64,000 nt of DNA from Luteibacter jiangsuensis (GTDB lineage: Bacteria; Pseudomonadota; Gammaproteobacteria; Xanthomonadales; Rhodanobacteraceae). How positions within the stretch are numbered: position 1 is the stretch's first letter; the number at the start of each line of letters is the position of its first letter. The DNA lies in the NCBI RefSeq assembly GCF_011742555.1, contig NZ_JAAQQR010000003.1, positions 434,001-498,000 on the forward strand, in the 5' to 3' direction. The translations under genes were made by a program, and so were the position numbers. The notes below the pieces were generated by a model. It was not told the origin of the DNA, did not search any database, and was given only the letters and a program-made list of their open reading frames with translations. Shown piece after piece: positions 17,377 through 25,587 of this stretch.

Positions 17377-17991
17377 CTAGCAATCCCTCGCCGCCTTCTT
17401 CTTCCGCCACCAGATCACGCCGAGCACCACCACGGCGGCGGCGATGGCGAGCCAGACGCCGGTCTGGCCGCGGCGGATCCACATCGCCAGCCATTCGTGG
17501 TTGTGCGCGCCGAAATAGCCGAGGTAGACCCAGATCGGCACGCTGATGGCGGCGGCGAGGCCGTCGAGCAGCAGGAAGCGGAAGAAGCCCACGCGGTGCG
17601 TGGCGCCGGCCGTGATGAACACGGCGGTGCGCATGCCGGGCAGGAAGCGCGCGACGAACATCATGCGGTTGCCGTAGCGCTCGAATTTCTCCTGCACCTT
17701 GGCATAGCGTTCCGGCGTCAGCAGCCGGGCCACGAGGCGCCAACTCATGATGCGCCCCCCGAAATGGCGGCCGAGCAGGAACATCGTGGAGTCGCCCACC
17801 AGCACGCCGGCCATGCCTACGCCGACCATGGTGTGCACGTCGCCGTAGCCCAGGCCGGTGATGATGCCGCCCGCGACCAGGCTGATGTCTTCGGGAAGCG
17901 GAAGGCCTGCGCCGCACAGCATCAGTGCGAAGAAGACAGCGAGGTAGCCGTTCCTTCCGAAGAAATCGACGAGGTCGTTGAGCAGGTCCAT
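17377..17991 (-). CDS. DedA-family membrane protein
   Basis: This 204-residue inner-membrane protein of the DedA/SNARE-associated family has the signatures GAGLPLPEDISLVAGG, GDSTMFLLGRHFG, F.RYGNRMMFVARFLPGMRT and ITAGATHRVGFFRF. Four or more membrane segments and a basic C-terminus (WRKKKAARDC) are present. DedA proteins act in lipid (undecaprenyl- or glycero-phospholipid) translocation and envelope homeostasis. I chose the ATG at 17991 because it aligns with family N-termini. An ATG at 18093 would add 34 residues and overlap dnaG by 11 bp. Confidence 0.88.
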   Translation of the reverse strand: MDLLNDLVDFFGRNGYLAVFFALMLCGAGLPLPEDISLVAGGIITGLGYGDVHTMVGVGMAGVLVGDSTMFLLGRHFGGRIMSWRLVARLLTPERYAKVQEKFERYGNRMMFVARFLPGMRTAVFITAGATHRVGFFRFLLLDGLAAAISVPIWVYLGYFGAHNHEWLAMWIRRGQTGVWLAIAAAVVVLGVIWWRKKKAARDC

Positions 17992-18082
17992 CAGTGGCGC
18001 ACGAATCCGGCCCGGGCCGGTCCCTTGGAAATACGAAGGCGGGATGATCCCATGGATCGCGTTATGCCAGCGATGCAGCGCA

Positions 18083-19825
18083 TCATTCGCCATCCGCCGG
18101 GGCGGGTGCCGCGCGGGCAGCGAGCAGCACGCGTAGTTCCGCCTTTTCGGTGTCGTCGAGCACGCCCTCGCGGCTGCGGGCGATCAGGTACTCGCGGCGT
18201 TGTGTGGTGACCTGGCGCTGCATCTGGGCCAGGGCGTCCAGGAACTCCACGCGCTGCATGTCGGCCTCGCCGATCACTTCGGCCTGCATCAGCTTCTGCA
18301 ATGACGGGTACTCCGGCCGGTCGAGGAAATGCTCGACCAGCACGGCCGGGTTGATGCCCGGGCGGGCGCGGGCGACGTCGATCAGTTCGGCCAGCAGGTC
18401 GACGCCTGGCCGGTCCAGGCGCAGGAAGGGATAGGGCGGCTCCACTTCGTCGGCCAGCGAGGGCTGGGCCAGGAGGAGGGTGATGGCGCTGCGGACGAGG
18501 CTGCGCTGCACGTTTGCCGGCCGGGCAGGAGCACGGCGCGCCGGTTCCGGCTCGGCGTCGAGCACGGCGCGTGCCCCCGTACGGCGCTGGAGTTCCTGCG
18601 CCATCAGGTCGCGGAAGGCGCCGTCGGGCAGCTTCGCGATGAGCGGACGGGCCCGTTCGGCGAGACGCGCCTTGCCGTCGATGCGGGTGGTGTCGACGTC
18701 GCGACCGAGTTCCTCGAAGAAGTACTCGGACATCGGCATGGCGTTCTTCATGCGCTGCTCGAAGCCGTCCTTGCCCTCCTTTCGTACCAGCGTATCCGGA
18801 TCCTCGCCGTCGGGGAGGAACAGGAAGTGCGCCTGGCGGCCGTCGCGCATGCGGGGAAGGATGGATTCCAGCGCGCGCCACGCCGCCTGGCGGCCGGCGC
18901 GGTCGCCGTCGAAGCAGAAGTAGACGTCGGGTGCGGCGCGGAAGAGCACTTCAGCGTGCTCCGGCGTGGTCGCGGTGCCCAGCGTGGCCACGGCGATGGG
19001 CAGGCCTGCCTGGTGGAGTGCGATGACGTCCATGTAGCCCTCCACCACCATGATCCGGGTGAGGTGCTGATGGGCCTGCTTGACCTGCCAGAGGGCGAAG
19101 AGCTCGCGGCCCTTATGGAAAAGCGGCGTTTCCGGCGAGTTGAGGTATTTCGGGCTCTGCTCGGACGACAGCACGCGACCGCCGAAGGCGATGACGCGGC
19201 CGCGCCGGTCGAGGATGGGGAACATCACCCGCTCGCGGAACCGGTCGTAGCGGTTGCCGCGCTCGTTGCTGGCGACCATGCCCGCTTCGTTGAGCAACTG
19301 GCGCCGACGGTCGGTAGTGCCCAGCGCCTTCAGCACGCCATCGAACCCCGCGGGCGCCCAGCCGATGCGGAAGCGCTTCACGATCTCGTCGTCGAGGCCG
19401 CGGCGGTCGATGTAGGCGCGGGCTTCGGGACTGTTGCCCAGTTCGCGCTGGTAGAACGAGGCGGCCTCGTCGAGCAGTGTGTAGAGGTCGCTGCGGTCTT
19501 CCCGCGGCTTATCGTCGCGGGCGCCCTCGTAAGGCACTTTCAGGCCCGCCGACTGCGCCAGTTCCTCGATGGCGTCGGGGAACTCCAGGCGGTCGTAGTC
19601 CATGATGAACTTGATCGCACTGCCGTGCGCCCCGCACCCGAAGCAGTGGAAGAACTGCTTCTGGGGGCTTACGTAGAACGACGGCGACCGCTCATTGTGG
19701 AAGGGGCAGCAGGCCGTCCATTCCCGGCCTGCCTTCTTCAGGGGCACGCGCCGCTCGATCACGTCGACGATGTCGACGCGGGTCAGCAGTTCATCGATGA
19801 AGCTGTCGGGAATTCGGCCACGCAT
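18083..19825 (-). CDS. dnaG: DNA primase
   Basis: This 580-residue protein has an N-terminal CHC2 zinc finger (CPFHNERSPSF, HCFGCGAHG), an RNA-polymerase core, and a TOPRIM domain with VVEGYMDVIALHQ and CFDGDRAGRQAA. A C-terminal DnaB-binding region follows. It synthesises RNA primers at the replication fork. Its usual rpsU partner lies on the same strand about 1 kb upstream, so this is an expanded macromolecular-synthesis neighbourhood (tsaD, rpsU, yqeY, DUF1328 gene, dnaG). No rpoD is seen; a DedA gene follows instead. Confidence 0.97.
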   Translation of the reverse strand: MRGRIPDSFIDELLTRVDIVDVIERRVPLKKAGREWTACCPFHNERSPSFYVSPQKQFFHCFGCGAHGSAIKFIMDYDRLEFPDAIEELAQSAGLKVPYEGARDDKPREDRSDLYTLLDEAASFYQRELGNSPEARAYIDRRGLDDEIVKRFRIGWAPAGFDGVLKALGTTDRRRQLLNEAGMVASNERGNRYDRFRERVMFPILDRRGRVIAFGGRVLSSEQSPKYLNSPETPLFHKGRELFALWQVKQAHQHLTRIMVVEGYMDVIALHQAGLPIAVATLGTATTPEHAEVLFRAAPDVYFCFDGDRAGRQAAWRALESILPRMRDGRQAHFLFLPDGEDPDTLVRKEGKDGFEQRMKNAMPMSEYFFEELGRDVDTTRIDGKARLAERARPLIAKLPDGAFRDLMAQELQRRTGARAVLDAEPEPARRAPARPANVQRSLVRSAITLLLAQPSLADEVEPPYPFLRLDRPGVDLLAELIDVARARPGINPAVLVEHFLDRPEYPSLQKLMQAEVIGEADMQRVEFLDALAQMQRQVTTQRREYLIARSREGVLDDTEKAELRVLLAARAAPAPADGE

Positions 19826-19877
19826 CAGTCCCCTAGGATGCCATGCATCCGCTTCCGTATGGAGTCCGGCCGGGGTG

Positions 19878-20051
19878 TCAGAAGGCGAGCTTGAAGACGC
19901 CGATGACAGCCAGGATGGCGATCACGAACAGGATCAGGAAGATGGCGAAGCAGACCTTGGCAATGGTCGCGGCCACGCCGGAGACGCGGCTGAAGCCGAG
20001 CGCGCCGGTCACGAGCGCGATCAGGCCGAAGATGATGGCGTACTTGAGCAT
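19878..20051 (-). CDS. DUF1328 (YtjA-like) small membrane protein
   Basis: This 57-residue protein begins [20 protein letters not shown] and has two hydrophobic helices separated by [12 protein letters not shown], the DUF1328/YtjA pattern. A strong AGGAGG lies seven bases before the ATG. YtjA-type proteins are stress-associated small membrane proteins without a defined mechanism. The gene sits in the gap between dnaG and yqeY. Confidence 0.88.
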   Translation of the reverse strand: MLKYAIIFGLIALVTGALGFSRVSGVAATIAKVCFAIFLILFVIAILAVIGVFKLAF

Positions 20052-20125
20052 GGAGATCCTCCTTGGGGCGCGGGGAGGATGCGGCGGCGTGCGTGGGGAG
20101 GCCGTGAAGCCGCGGATGCAAGGGG

Positions 20126-20183
20126 GGAGCCGTCACCCTTTTGGAACCGTCACCCTTTGGGAACCGGCAACCTTGTGGGAGCC
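20126..20183. repeat. Three imperfect tandem 17-18-mers abutting a REP
   Basis: Consecutive units read roughly GAGCCGTCACCCTTTTG, GAACCGTCACCCTTTGG and GAACCGGCAACCTTGTGG, and the last runs into the REP start. They look like slipped duplications of the REP-flanking sequence. No coding role is apparent. Confidence 0.6.
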
Positions 20184-20255
20184 GGCTATGCCGGCGATCC
20201 CGCGGCAGCGGGCATGCTTGCCGCGAGCACCCATCGCCGCTGAAGCGGCTCCCAC
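20175..20255. repeat. REP doublet
   Basis: It reads GTGGGAGCCGGCTATGCCGG, then CCCGCGGCAGCGGGC, ending ATCGCCGCTGAAGCGGCTCCCAC. It lies in the gap between the DUF1328 gene and the 3' end of yqeY. Confidence 0.92.
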
Positions 20256-20280
20256 AAAGGCCCTCAGTAAAGAGGTGGTG

Positions 20281-20733
20281 TTATCCGGCTCTGGCCAGCT
20301 TGGCCTTCACCTTGCCGGCAACGGCGGCCATATCGGCGCGGCCGGCGGCCTTTTCCTTCACCAGGGCAACCACCTTGCCCATATCCCGGGCGGAGCTGGC
20401 GCCCGATTCGGCGATGGCCGCGGCGATGATGGCGTCGAGTTCGGCCTCGTCGAGCTTGGCGGGCAGGTAGCCGGCGATCACGCCCATCTCGTAGCGCTCG
20501 ACGTCGGCCAGGTCGGTGCGGCCGGCCTTGTCGTATTGCTCGATCGAGTCGCGGCGCTGCTTCTGCATCTTCTCGAGTACGGCCAGCACCTGCGTGTCGT
20601 CGAGCTCGATCCGTTCGTCGACCTCGCGCTGCTTGATCTGGGCCTGGACCAGGCGGATGACGCCCAGGCGGTCCTTCTCCCCGCCCTTCATGGCGGCCTT
20701 CATGTCTTCGGTGATCTTTGCCTTGAGGCTCAT
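20281..20733 (-). CDS. yqeY: GatB/YqeY-domain protein
   Basis: This 150-residue protein matches YqeY: SLKAKITEDMKAAMKGGEK, RLGVIRLVQAQIKQREVDER, EIGVI-like GVIAGYLPAKL and a C-terminal helical tail domain related to the GatB C-terminus (GKVVALVKEKAAGRADMA). It is thought to bind tRNA or assist amidotransferase-type reactions; no enzymatic activity is established. Its place between rpsU and dnaG is the common arrangement in gammaproteobacteria. Confidence 0.92.
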   Translation of the reverse strand: MSLKAKITEDMKAAMKGGEKDRLGVIRLVQAQIKQREVDERIELDDTQVLAVLEKMQKQRRDSIEQYDKAGRTDLADVERYEMGVIAGYLPAKLDEAELDAIIAAAIAESGASSARDMGKVVALVKEKAAGRADMAAVAGKVKAKLARAG

Positions 20734-20755
20734 GATTCTTTTCTCCGGGACGACG

Positions 20756-20790
20756 AAAAGCCGGCTTCACCTTTCGGCAAAGCCGGCTCG
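20756..20790 (-). terminator. Rho-independent terminator after rpsU
   Basis: On the minus strand AGCCGGCTT and AAGCCGGCT pair across a 12-nt loop, followed by TTTTCG. It is about 80 bp past the rpsU stop and just before the yqeY start, so it would limit read-through from the very strong rpsU promoter. Confidence 0.65.
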
Positions 20791-20869
20791 GGATTTCCGC
20801 CTGATTGCGGCGGCGGCGAGAACGCGCCAGCCGCGGTACCATGCCGGCCCGGGAAGGCCGGCCGGTGCA

Positions 20870-21085
20870 TCAGTACATGCGGGTCCGGCGCGTCGTGTCG
20901 CGGGACAGACGGCGCAGGTGGCGCTTCACAGCAGCGGCGCGCTTGCGCTTACGCTCCTGGGTCGGCTTTTCGTAAAATTCGCGCTTGCGCGTTTCGGCCA
21001 GCACGCCAGCCTTCTCGCACGTACGCTTGAAGCGGCGAAGGGCAAGCTCAAACGGCTCGTTCTCGCGGACTTTAACGCTCGGCAT
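20870..21085 (-). CDS. rpsU: 30S ribosomal protein S21
   Basis: This 71-residue protein is the usual S21 length, with [38 protein letters not shown] and a basic C-terminus. It sits at the 3' end of 16S rRNA and helps initiation. A GTGGAG precedes the ATG. It is transcribed from a near-consensus promoter that overlaps the start of tsaD, the usual divergent partner. Confidence 0.97.
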   Translation of the reverse strand: MPSVKVRENEPFELALRRFKRTCEKAGVLAETRKREFYEKPTQERKRKRAAAVKRHLRRLSRDTTRRTRMY

Positions 21086-21133
21086 GGAAACTCCACTTGG
21101 TTAAACTGACCCGTGAATCCGGGTGAGCCGTGG

Positions 21134-21163
21134 ATTATAACGTGAGTTTGATGAGAAATTCAA
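21134..21163 (-). promoter_or_regulatory. Sigma-70 promoter of rpsU
   Basis: On the minus strand, -35 TTGAAT (21163-21158) and -10 TATAAT (21139-21134) are separated by 18 bp. The -10 is a perfect consensus. The -35 lies inside the tsaD reading frame (codons 3-5), so the tsaD 5' end is under double constraint. Confidence 0.8.
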
Positions 21164-22191
21164 AGCCCGTGCTTGGCGTGGAAACGTCCTGTGACGAGAC
21201 GGGCGTTGCCCTGCTGCGCTGGGACCCTGACCAACCGGGTCGCGGGCTCCTTTCGCACGCGCTTTTCAGCCAGATCGCCCTGCACGCGGAATACGGCGGC
21301 GTCGTGCCGGAATTGGCCAGTCGCGATCACGTGCGCAAGCTGCTGCCGCTGGTGCGCCAGGCCCTGAAGGACGCCGGCCTGACGCCGGCCGACCTGGGCG
21401 GGGTGGCCTATACCGCCGGTCCCGGCCTCGTGGGCGCCTTGCTCGTGGGCGCGTCGGCGGCGCGGGCCATGGCCTGGGCGCTCGGCGTGCCGGCCATCGG
21501 CGTGCACCACATGGAAGGCCACCTCCTGGCACCGCTGCTCGAGGACGACCCGCCGGAGCCGCCGTTCGTGGCGCTGCTGGTTTCCGGCGGGCATTCCATG
21601 CTGGTGGAGGTCAAGGCCATCGGGGAATACCGCATCCTCGGCGATACGCTGGACGACGCCGCGGGCGAAGCCTTCGACAAGACCGCGAAGCTCATGGGCC
21701 TGCCGTATCCGGGCGGCCCGGCGCTCGCCAAGCTCGCCGAGCAGGGCACTCCCGGCCGGTTCCGCTTTTCCAGGCCCATGGTCGACCGCCCGGGGCTGGA
21801 TTTCAGCTTTTCCGGATTGAAGACCCAGGTGCTGCTGGCCTGGCAGGCCTCCGACAAGAGCGACCAGACCCGCGCCGACATCGCGCGCGGGTTCGAGGAA
21901 GCCATTGTCGACACCCTGGCCATCAAATGCCGGCGCGCGCTGGAAGCCACCGGCGCCAAGCGGCTGGTGATCGCCGGTGGCGTGGGCGCGAACAAGCGCC
22001 TGCGCGAGCAGCTGGCGCAGGCCGGAGCCGCGGACGGGTTCCGCGTCTACTTCCCGCGCCTGGCGTTCTGTACCGACAACGGGGCCATGATCGCCCTCGC
22101 GGGTGCCATCCGGCTGGCAGCGGGCCAGCACCAGGACGAAACCATCCAGGTGTTCCCGCGCTGGAACCTCGAGACGCTGCCCGCGGCTTGA
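21151..22191 (+). CDS. tsaD: tRNA threonylcarbamoyladenosine synthase subunit TsaD
   Basis: This 346-residue ASKHA-fold protein has the metal-binding [10 protein letters not shown] motif, the N-terminal [15 protein letters not shown] and the nucleotide-binding [13 protein letters not shown]. It transfers the threonylcarbamoyl group from TC-AMP to A37 of ANN-decoding tRNAs together with TsaB and TsaE. I chose the ATG at 21151, seven residues before VETSCDET. In-frame GTG codons at 21130 and 21142 lie upstream but overlap the rpsU promoter. It is divergent from rpsU. Confidence 0.97.
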   Translation: MRNSKPVLGVETSCDETGVALLRWDPDQPGRGLLSHALFSQIALHAEYGGVVPELASRDHVRKLLPLVRQALKDAGLTPADLGGVAYTAGPGLVGALLVGASAARAMAWALGVPAIGVHHMEGHLLAPLLEDDPPEPPFVALLVSGGHSMLVEVKAIGEYRILGDTLDDAAGEAFDKTAKLMGLPYPGGPALAKLAEQGTPGRFRFSRPMVDRPGLDFSFSGLKTQVLLAWQASDKSDQTRADIARGFEEAIVDTLAIKCRRALEATGAKRLVIAGGVGANKRLREQLAQAGAADGFRVYFPRLAFCTDNGAMIALAGAIRLAAGQHQDETIQVFPRWNLETLPAA

Positions 22192-22195
22192 GTGT

Positions 22196-22276
22196 GTGGG
22201 AGCCGGCTACGCCGGCGATCCCGCGGCAGCGGGCAAGTTCGCGGCGAGTACCCATCGCCGCTGAAGCGGCTCCCAC
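22196..22276. repeat. REP doublet
   Basis: It starts GTGGGAGCCGGCTACGCCGG five bases after the tsaD stop and ends CGCCGCTGAAGCGGCTCCCAC. It separates tsaD from folB. Confidence 0.92.
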
Positions 22277-22346
22277 AGAAAGCAGGCGCTTGCGCAATCG
22301 GCCTTCCTCGCCGACCCTGTACGACCCTCTTCATCGTTACACCCCC

Positions 22347-22706
22347 ATGGACATCGTCTTCATAGAGGACCTGCGCATCGACGCGGTCATCGGTATCTAC
22401 GATTGGGAGCGGCGCATCCGGCAGACGCTGTCGTTCGACCTGGAAATGGCGTTCGACAATCGCCGTCCCGCGGCCAGCGACGATATCGCCGACACCCTCA
22501 ATTACAAATCGATCTCCAAGCGCCTTCAGGCCTATGTGGAAGCCTCGAGCTTCGGCCTCGTGGAGACACTGGCAGAGCGGTGCGCCGAGATCGTGCAGAA
22601 CGAATTCGGCGTGGCCTGGGTCCGGCTCAAGCTGTCCAAGCCGGGCGCCGTGCGCGGTGCGAAAGCGGTCGGCGTGCGTATCGAGCGCGGTACGCGTCCG
22701 CAATGA
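22347..22706 (+). CDS. folB: Dihydroneopterin aldolase
   Basis: This 119-residue enzyme converts 7,8-dihydroneopterin to 6-hydroxymethyl-dihydropterin in folate synthesis. Diagnostic segments are IEDLRIDAVIGIYDWERR, LNYKSISKRLQAYVE, FGLVETLAERCAE and the C-terminal KLSKPGAVRGAKAVGV. The folate partner folK lies one gene downstream. Its TGA overlaps the start of the mechanosensitive channel gene (ATGA). Confidence 0.95.
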   Translation: MDIVFIEDLRIDAVIGIYDWERRIRQTLSFDLEMAFDNRRPAASDDIADTLNYKSISKRLQAYVEASSFGLVETLAERCAEIVQNEFGVAWVRLKLSKPGAVRGAKAVGVRIERGTRPQ

Positions 22707-23968
22707 TCGATCCGCGCGATATACAAACGTTCCTTGACGAGGTCATTCCGTCGGCCGTGTGGCGCAGCGTGGTGCTGGTCGGTGGACTCGTCGTCATCGC
22801 CTGGCTGGTGGACCTGCTCGGCCGCCTGTTCCTCCATCGCGTGGTGCGCGCGGCCACACGGCACACGCATTGGCGCTGGGACGACGCGCTCTATGAATTC
22901 GGCTGCTTCCGCTGGCTGGCGCGCGTGCTGCCCGGCGTTGTCGTTTACTACGGCATCGCCCTGCTGCTGCCGGTGGACGACGGCGTGGGCGCGTTCGTGC
23001 GCAGCCTTGCCGTCTGCTGGATCATCGTGTGCGTGATCTCGGCCATGGGTCGCGCCCTGCTCGCGTTCGAATCGCTGTACAGCGCCACCCCGGCGGGGAA
23101 GCGATCGATCAAGGGCATCGTCCAGTTGCTGCAGATGGCGTTGTGGATCGTGGCGCTGGTGCTGGTGATCACCAAGCTCACCCATCAGAGCGTCGGCCTG
23201 CTGCTGTCCGGCATCGGTGCCATGTCCGCCGTGCTGCTGCTGGTGTTCAAGGACACCATCCTGGGCTTCGTCGCCGGCATCCAGCTGAGCACGAACGACA
23301 TGTTGCGCATCGGCGACTGGATCACCATGCCTTCCGCGGGCGTCGACGGCGACGTCATCGACATCACGCTGCATACGGTGAAGGTTCGCAATTTCGACCG
23401 CACGATCGTCACGGTACCCACCTGGAAGCTGATTTCCGAATCGTTCCAGAACTGGCGCGGCATGGCCGAATCGGGCGGGCGACGGATCAAGCGCGAACTG
23501 TTCGTCGACGCGGCATGCGTGCGCTTCCTCGAGGACGAGGAAATCGAACGCTATGGAAGCGTGTACCTGCTCAAGGCCTACCTGGAGCGCAAGCGCGAGG
23601 ATATCCGCCGCTGGAACGAGGCGCTGGGCGAACCGGGCAAGCTCCCGGTGAACCGGCGCCGGCAGACCAATATCGGCGCCTTTCGCGCCTATGCCGAGGC
23701 GTACCTCGCGGCGCACCCGGACGTGCACGACAAGATGACCCGCATGGTCCGCATGCGCGACCCGGGTGCGCAGGGCATCCCGCTGGAAGTCTATTGCTTC
23801 ACCAATACGGTGGTGTGGCTCGATTACGAGCGCATCCAGGCGGACATCTTCGACCACCTGATCGCGATCCTTCCCGAGTTCGGACTGCGGCCGTTCCAGC
23901 AGCCGTCGGGCGGCGACGTGCGCGACGCCGTTGCCGGCATGCGTGTCGCGGCTGCCCGGGAGGTCTGA
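22703..23968 (+). CDS. MscS-family mechanosensitive channel, YbdG/MscM-like
   Basis: This 421-residue channel has five predicted membrane helices in the first 180 residues. The pore-lining TM helix and beta domain carry GAMSAVLLLVFKDTILGFVA and LSTNDMLRIGDWI, then TVPTWKLISESFQNWRGM. The long C-terminal domain and total length fit the YbdG group better than short MscS. It opens under membrane tension during osmotic downshift. It lies between folB and folK with an ATGA overlap to folB, a conserved but functionally unexplained arrangement. Confidence 0.9.
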   Translation: MIDPRDIQTFLDEVIPSAVWRSVVLVGGLVVIAWLVDLLGRLFLHRVVRAATRHTHWRWDDALYEFGCFRWLARVLPGVVVYYGIALLLPVDDGVGAFVRSLAVCWIIVCVISAMGRALLAFESLYSATPAGKRSIKGIVQLLQMALWIVALVLVITKLTHQSVGLLLSGIGAMSAVLLLVFKDTILGFVAGIQLSTNDMLRIGDWITMPSAGVDGDVIDITLHTVKVRNFDRTIVTVPTWKLISESFQNWRGMAESGGRRIKRELFVDAACVRFLEDEEIERYGSVYLLKAYLERKREDIRRWNEALGEPGKLPVNRRRQTNIGAFRAYAEAYLAAHPDVHDKMTRMVRMRDPGAQGIPLEVYCFTNTVVWLDYERIQADIFDHLIAILPEFGLRPFQQPSGGDVRDAVAGMRVAAAREV

Positions 23969-23969
23969 C

Positions 23970-24479
23970 GTGGGGCGCGCCTACCTCAGCCTGGGTTCCA
24001 ACATCGATGCGGAGCACTGGCTCGGTCTCGCCGTGGCGGAACTGCGGGCACGCTTCGGGAAGCTGGACGTGTCGCCGGTCTACCGCAGCGCGGCGGTCGG
24101 TTTCGACGGGCCCGATTTCCTGAACCTGGCCGTGGGCCTGGACAGCGACCTCGCTCCCGAAGCCCTGAACGACTGGCTCCACGCCCTGGAAGACCGGCAT
24201 GGCCGGGTGCGCGGCGGCAAACGCTACGCCAGCCGCACCCTCGACGTGGACATCGTCCTCTACGACGACCTCGTGCTGAGCGGCGAGGGCCACCTTCAGG
24301 TGCCCCGCGGCGAACTGCGGCATGCGTTTGTGCTGAAGCCCATGGCCGACATCGCACCCGACGTCCGTCACCCCGTCAGCGGGAAGACGATGGCGGAACT
24401 CTGGGCGGCCTTTCCGGTGGGGAACGAGCCGCTCGCAGTCGATGAACGTTGCTCCGCGGCCATCCAAGAATCGCCATAG
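23970..24479 (+). CDS. folK: 6-hydroxymethyl-dihydropterin pyrophosphokinase
   Basis: This 169-residue HPPK transfers pyrophosphate from ATP to the pterin, the step after FolB. Motifs are AYLSLGSNI, VSPVYRSAAVGFDGPDFLNL, RTLDVDIVLYDD and VPRGELRHAFVLKPMADIAP. The start is a GTG one base after the channel gene's stop. An upstream in-frame ATG at 23931 would lie inside that gene and add unrelated residues. The extension after the catalytic core is short. Confidence 0.94.
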   Translation: MGRAYLSLGSNIDAEHWLGLAVAELRARFGKLDVSPVYRSAAVGFDGPDFLNLAVGLDSDLAPEALNDWLHALEDRHGRVRGGKRYASRTLDVDIVLYDDLVLSGEGHLQVPRGELRHAFVLKPMADIAPDVRHPVSGKTMAELWAAFPVGNEPLAVDERCSAAIQESP

Positions 24480-24518
24480 CAGCAAGAAAATCTCTCGGCC
24501 CCTCTCGTCTTGCCGTCT

Positions 24519-24595
24519 GTGGGAGCCGCTTCAGCGGCGATGGGTGCTCGCGATCGTGCCCGCTACGCGGGATCGCCGGCGCAGCCGGCTCCCAC
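24519..24595. repeat. REP doublet (opposite half-order)
   Basis: It reads GTGGGAGCCGCTTCAGCGGC first and GCCGGCGCAGCCGGCTCCCAC last, the reverse orientation of the 22196 copy. It lies in the 189-bp gap between folK and the DUF6159-like gene, which otherwise shows nothing beyond a possible promoter. Confidence 0.92.
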
Positions 24596-24668
24596 ATTCA
24601 GGCAACTGGCGGGCCACCGACCAAGATGCTACAACGCGTCCGACATCGGACCATGGGGAAACAAGGAA

Positions 24669-25523
24669 ATGGGTAAGTTCGCACGCAGTTGGGCGCTGAT
24701 GAAAGCCAGTGCCAACATCCTTCGCCAGGACAAGGAGCTGATGCTCTTTCCTCTGCTGGCGGGTTTCGCATCGTTGCTGGTGATCGCCACCTTCGCGTGG
24801 CCGGTCTGGACCTTGTTCGCCCACCATCAGGCGGATTTCGAAGGCCAGCGCCAGCACGTCTCGCCGTTGTTCATGCTGGTGAGCTTCCTGTTCTATTTCG
24901 TGCAGTACGGCGTGGTGATCTTCTTCAACGTCGCTCTGGCTTCGGCTGCGCTCATCCGTCTGGACGGTGGCAATCCCACACTCGGCGACGGCATCCGCAC
25001 GGCAATGGGCAAGCTGCCCAACATCATCGGCTACGCGCTCATCGCGGCCACGGTCGGCATGATCCTGCGCGCCCTGCAGGAACGCCTCGGTTTCGTCGGA
25101 CGCATCGTCGCGGGCTTCCTCGGCTTCGGCTGGACGGTGGCGACGTTCCTGGTGGTGCCGGTGCTCGCCGCGCAGGACGTGGGCCCGGTCGATGCCGTGA
25201 AGCGCAGCACCTCGCTGCTCAAGCAGACCTGGGGCGAGAACCTGATCGGCAATGCCGGCATCGGCGTTGCGGGCGGTATCCTCACCTTCTGCCTGATCTT
25301 CGCCAGCGGCGTGCTCTTCTTCGCCGCCGCGGCGACGCACTCCGTGGCGCTGATGGTCATCGTCGGTGTCGTGGCGGTGATCGCGCTGATGGCCCTCAGC
25401 CTGTTCCAGACGGCGATGCACGGGGTGTATTCGGCCGCGCTCTACCGCTTTGCGGAGGAAGGCGATCCGGGCCAGGGCTTCGACCGCGCACTGCTCGAAT
25501 CGGCATTCCGTCCGAAGAACTGA
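24669..25523 (+). CDS. DUF6159-like integral membrane protein
   Basis: This 284-residue protein begins GKFARSWALMKASANILRQD, then KELMLFPLLAG, the start pattern I associate with DUF6159. Five to six hydrophobic segments follow (about residues 30-50, 72-100, 125-145, 150-172, 195-222 and 225-250). Between two of them DAVKRSTSLLKQTWGENL resembles the short amphipathic motif of this family. The C-terminus (YRFAEEGDPGQGFDRALLESAF) is soluble. Function unknown. An AAGGAA precedes the ATG. Confidence 0.8.
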   Translation: MGKFARSWALMKASANILRQDKELMLFPLLAGFASLLVIATFAWPVWTLFAHHQADFEGQRQHVSPLFMLVSFLFYFVQYGVVIFFNVALASAALIRLDGGNPTLGDGIRTAMGKLPNIIGYALIAATVGMILRALQERLGFVGRIVAGFLGFGWTVATFLVVPVLAAQDVGPVDAVKRSTSLLKQTWGENLIGNAGIGVAGGILTFCLIFASGVLFFAAAATHSVALMVIVGVVAVIALMALSLFQTAMHGVYSAALYRFAEEGDPGQGFDRALLESAFRPKN

Positions 25524-25550
25524 AACACCGCTCCAGGGGAACACCGGAAC

Positions 25551-25578
25551 CGTCGGCGTGCGGGCTCGCACGCCGACG
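25551..25578. terminator. Perfect 12-bp hairpin between convergent genes
   Basis: CGTCGGCGTGCG pairs perfectly with CGCACGCCGACG around a GGCT loop, between the stops of two convergent genes. There is no T-run on either strand, so it may be a stem-only bidirectional terminator or an mRNA 3'-end stabiliser. Confidence 0.5.
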
Positions 25579-25587
25579 GGGCCGCGA

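Noticed and set aside
17992-18093. 34-residue N-terminal extension of the DedA protein
   Set aside because: It would overlap dnaG and has no counterpart at DedA N-termini; the ATG at 17991 fits the family.
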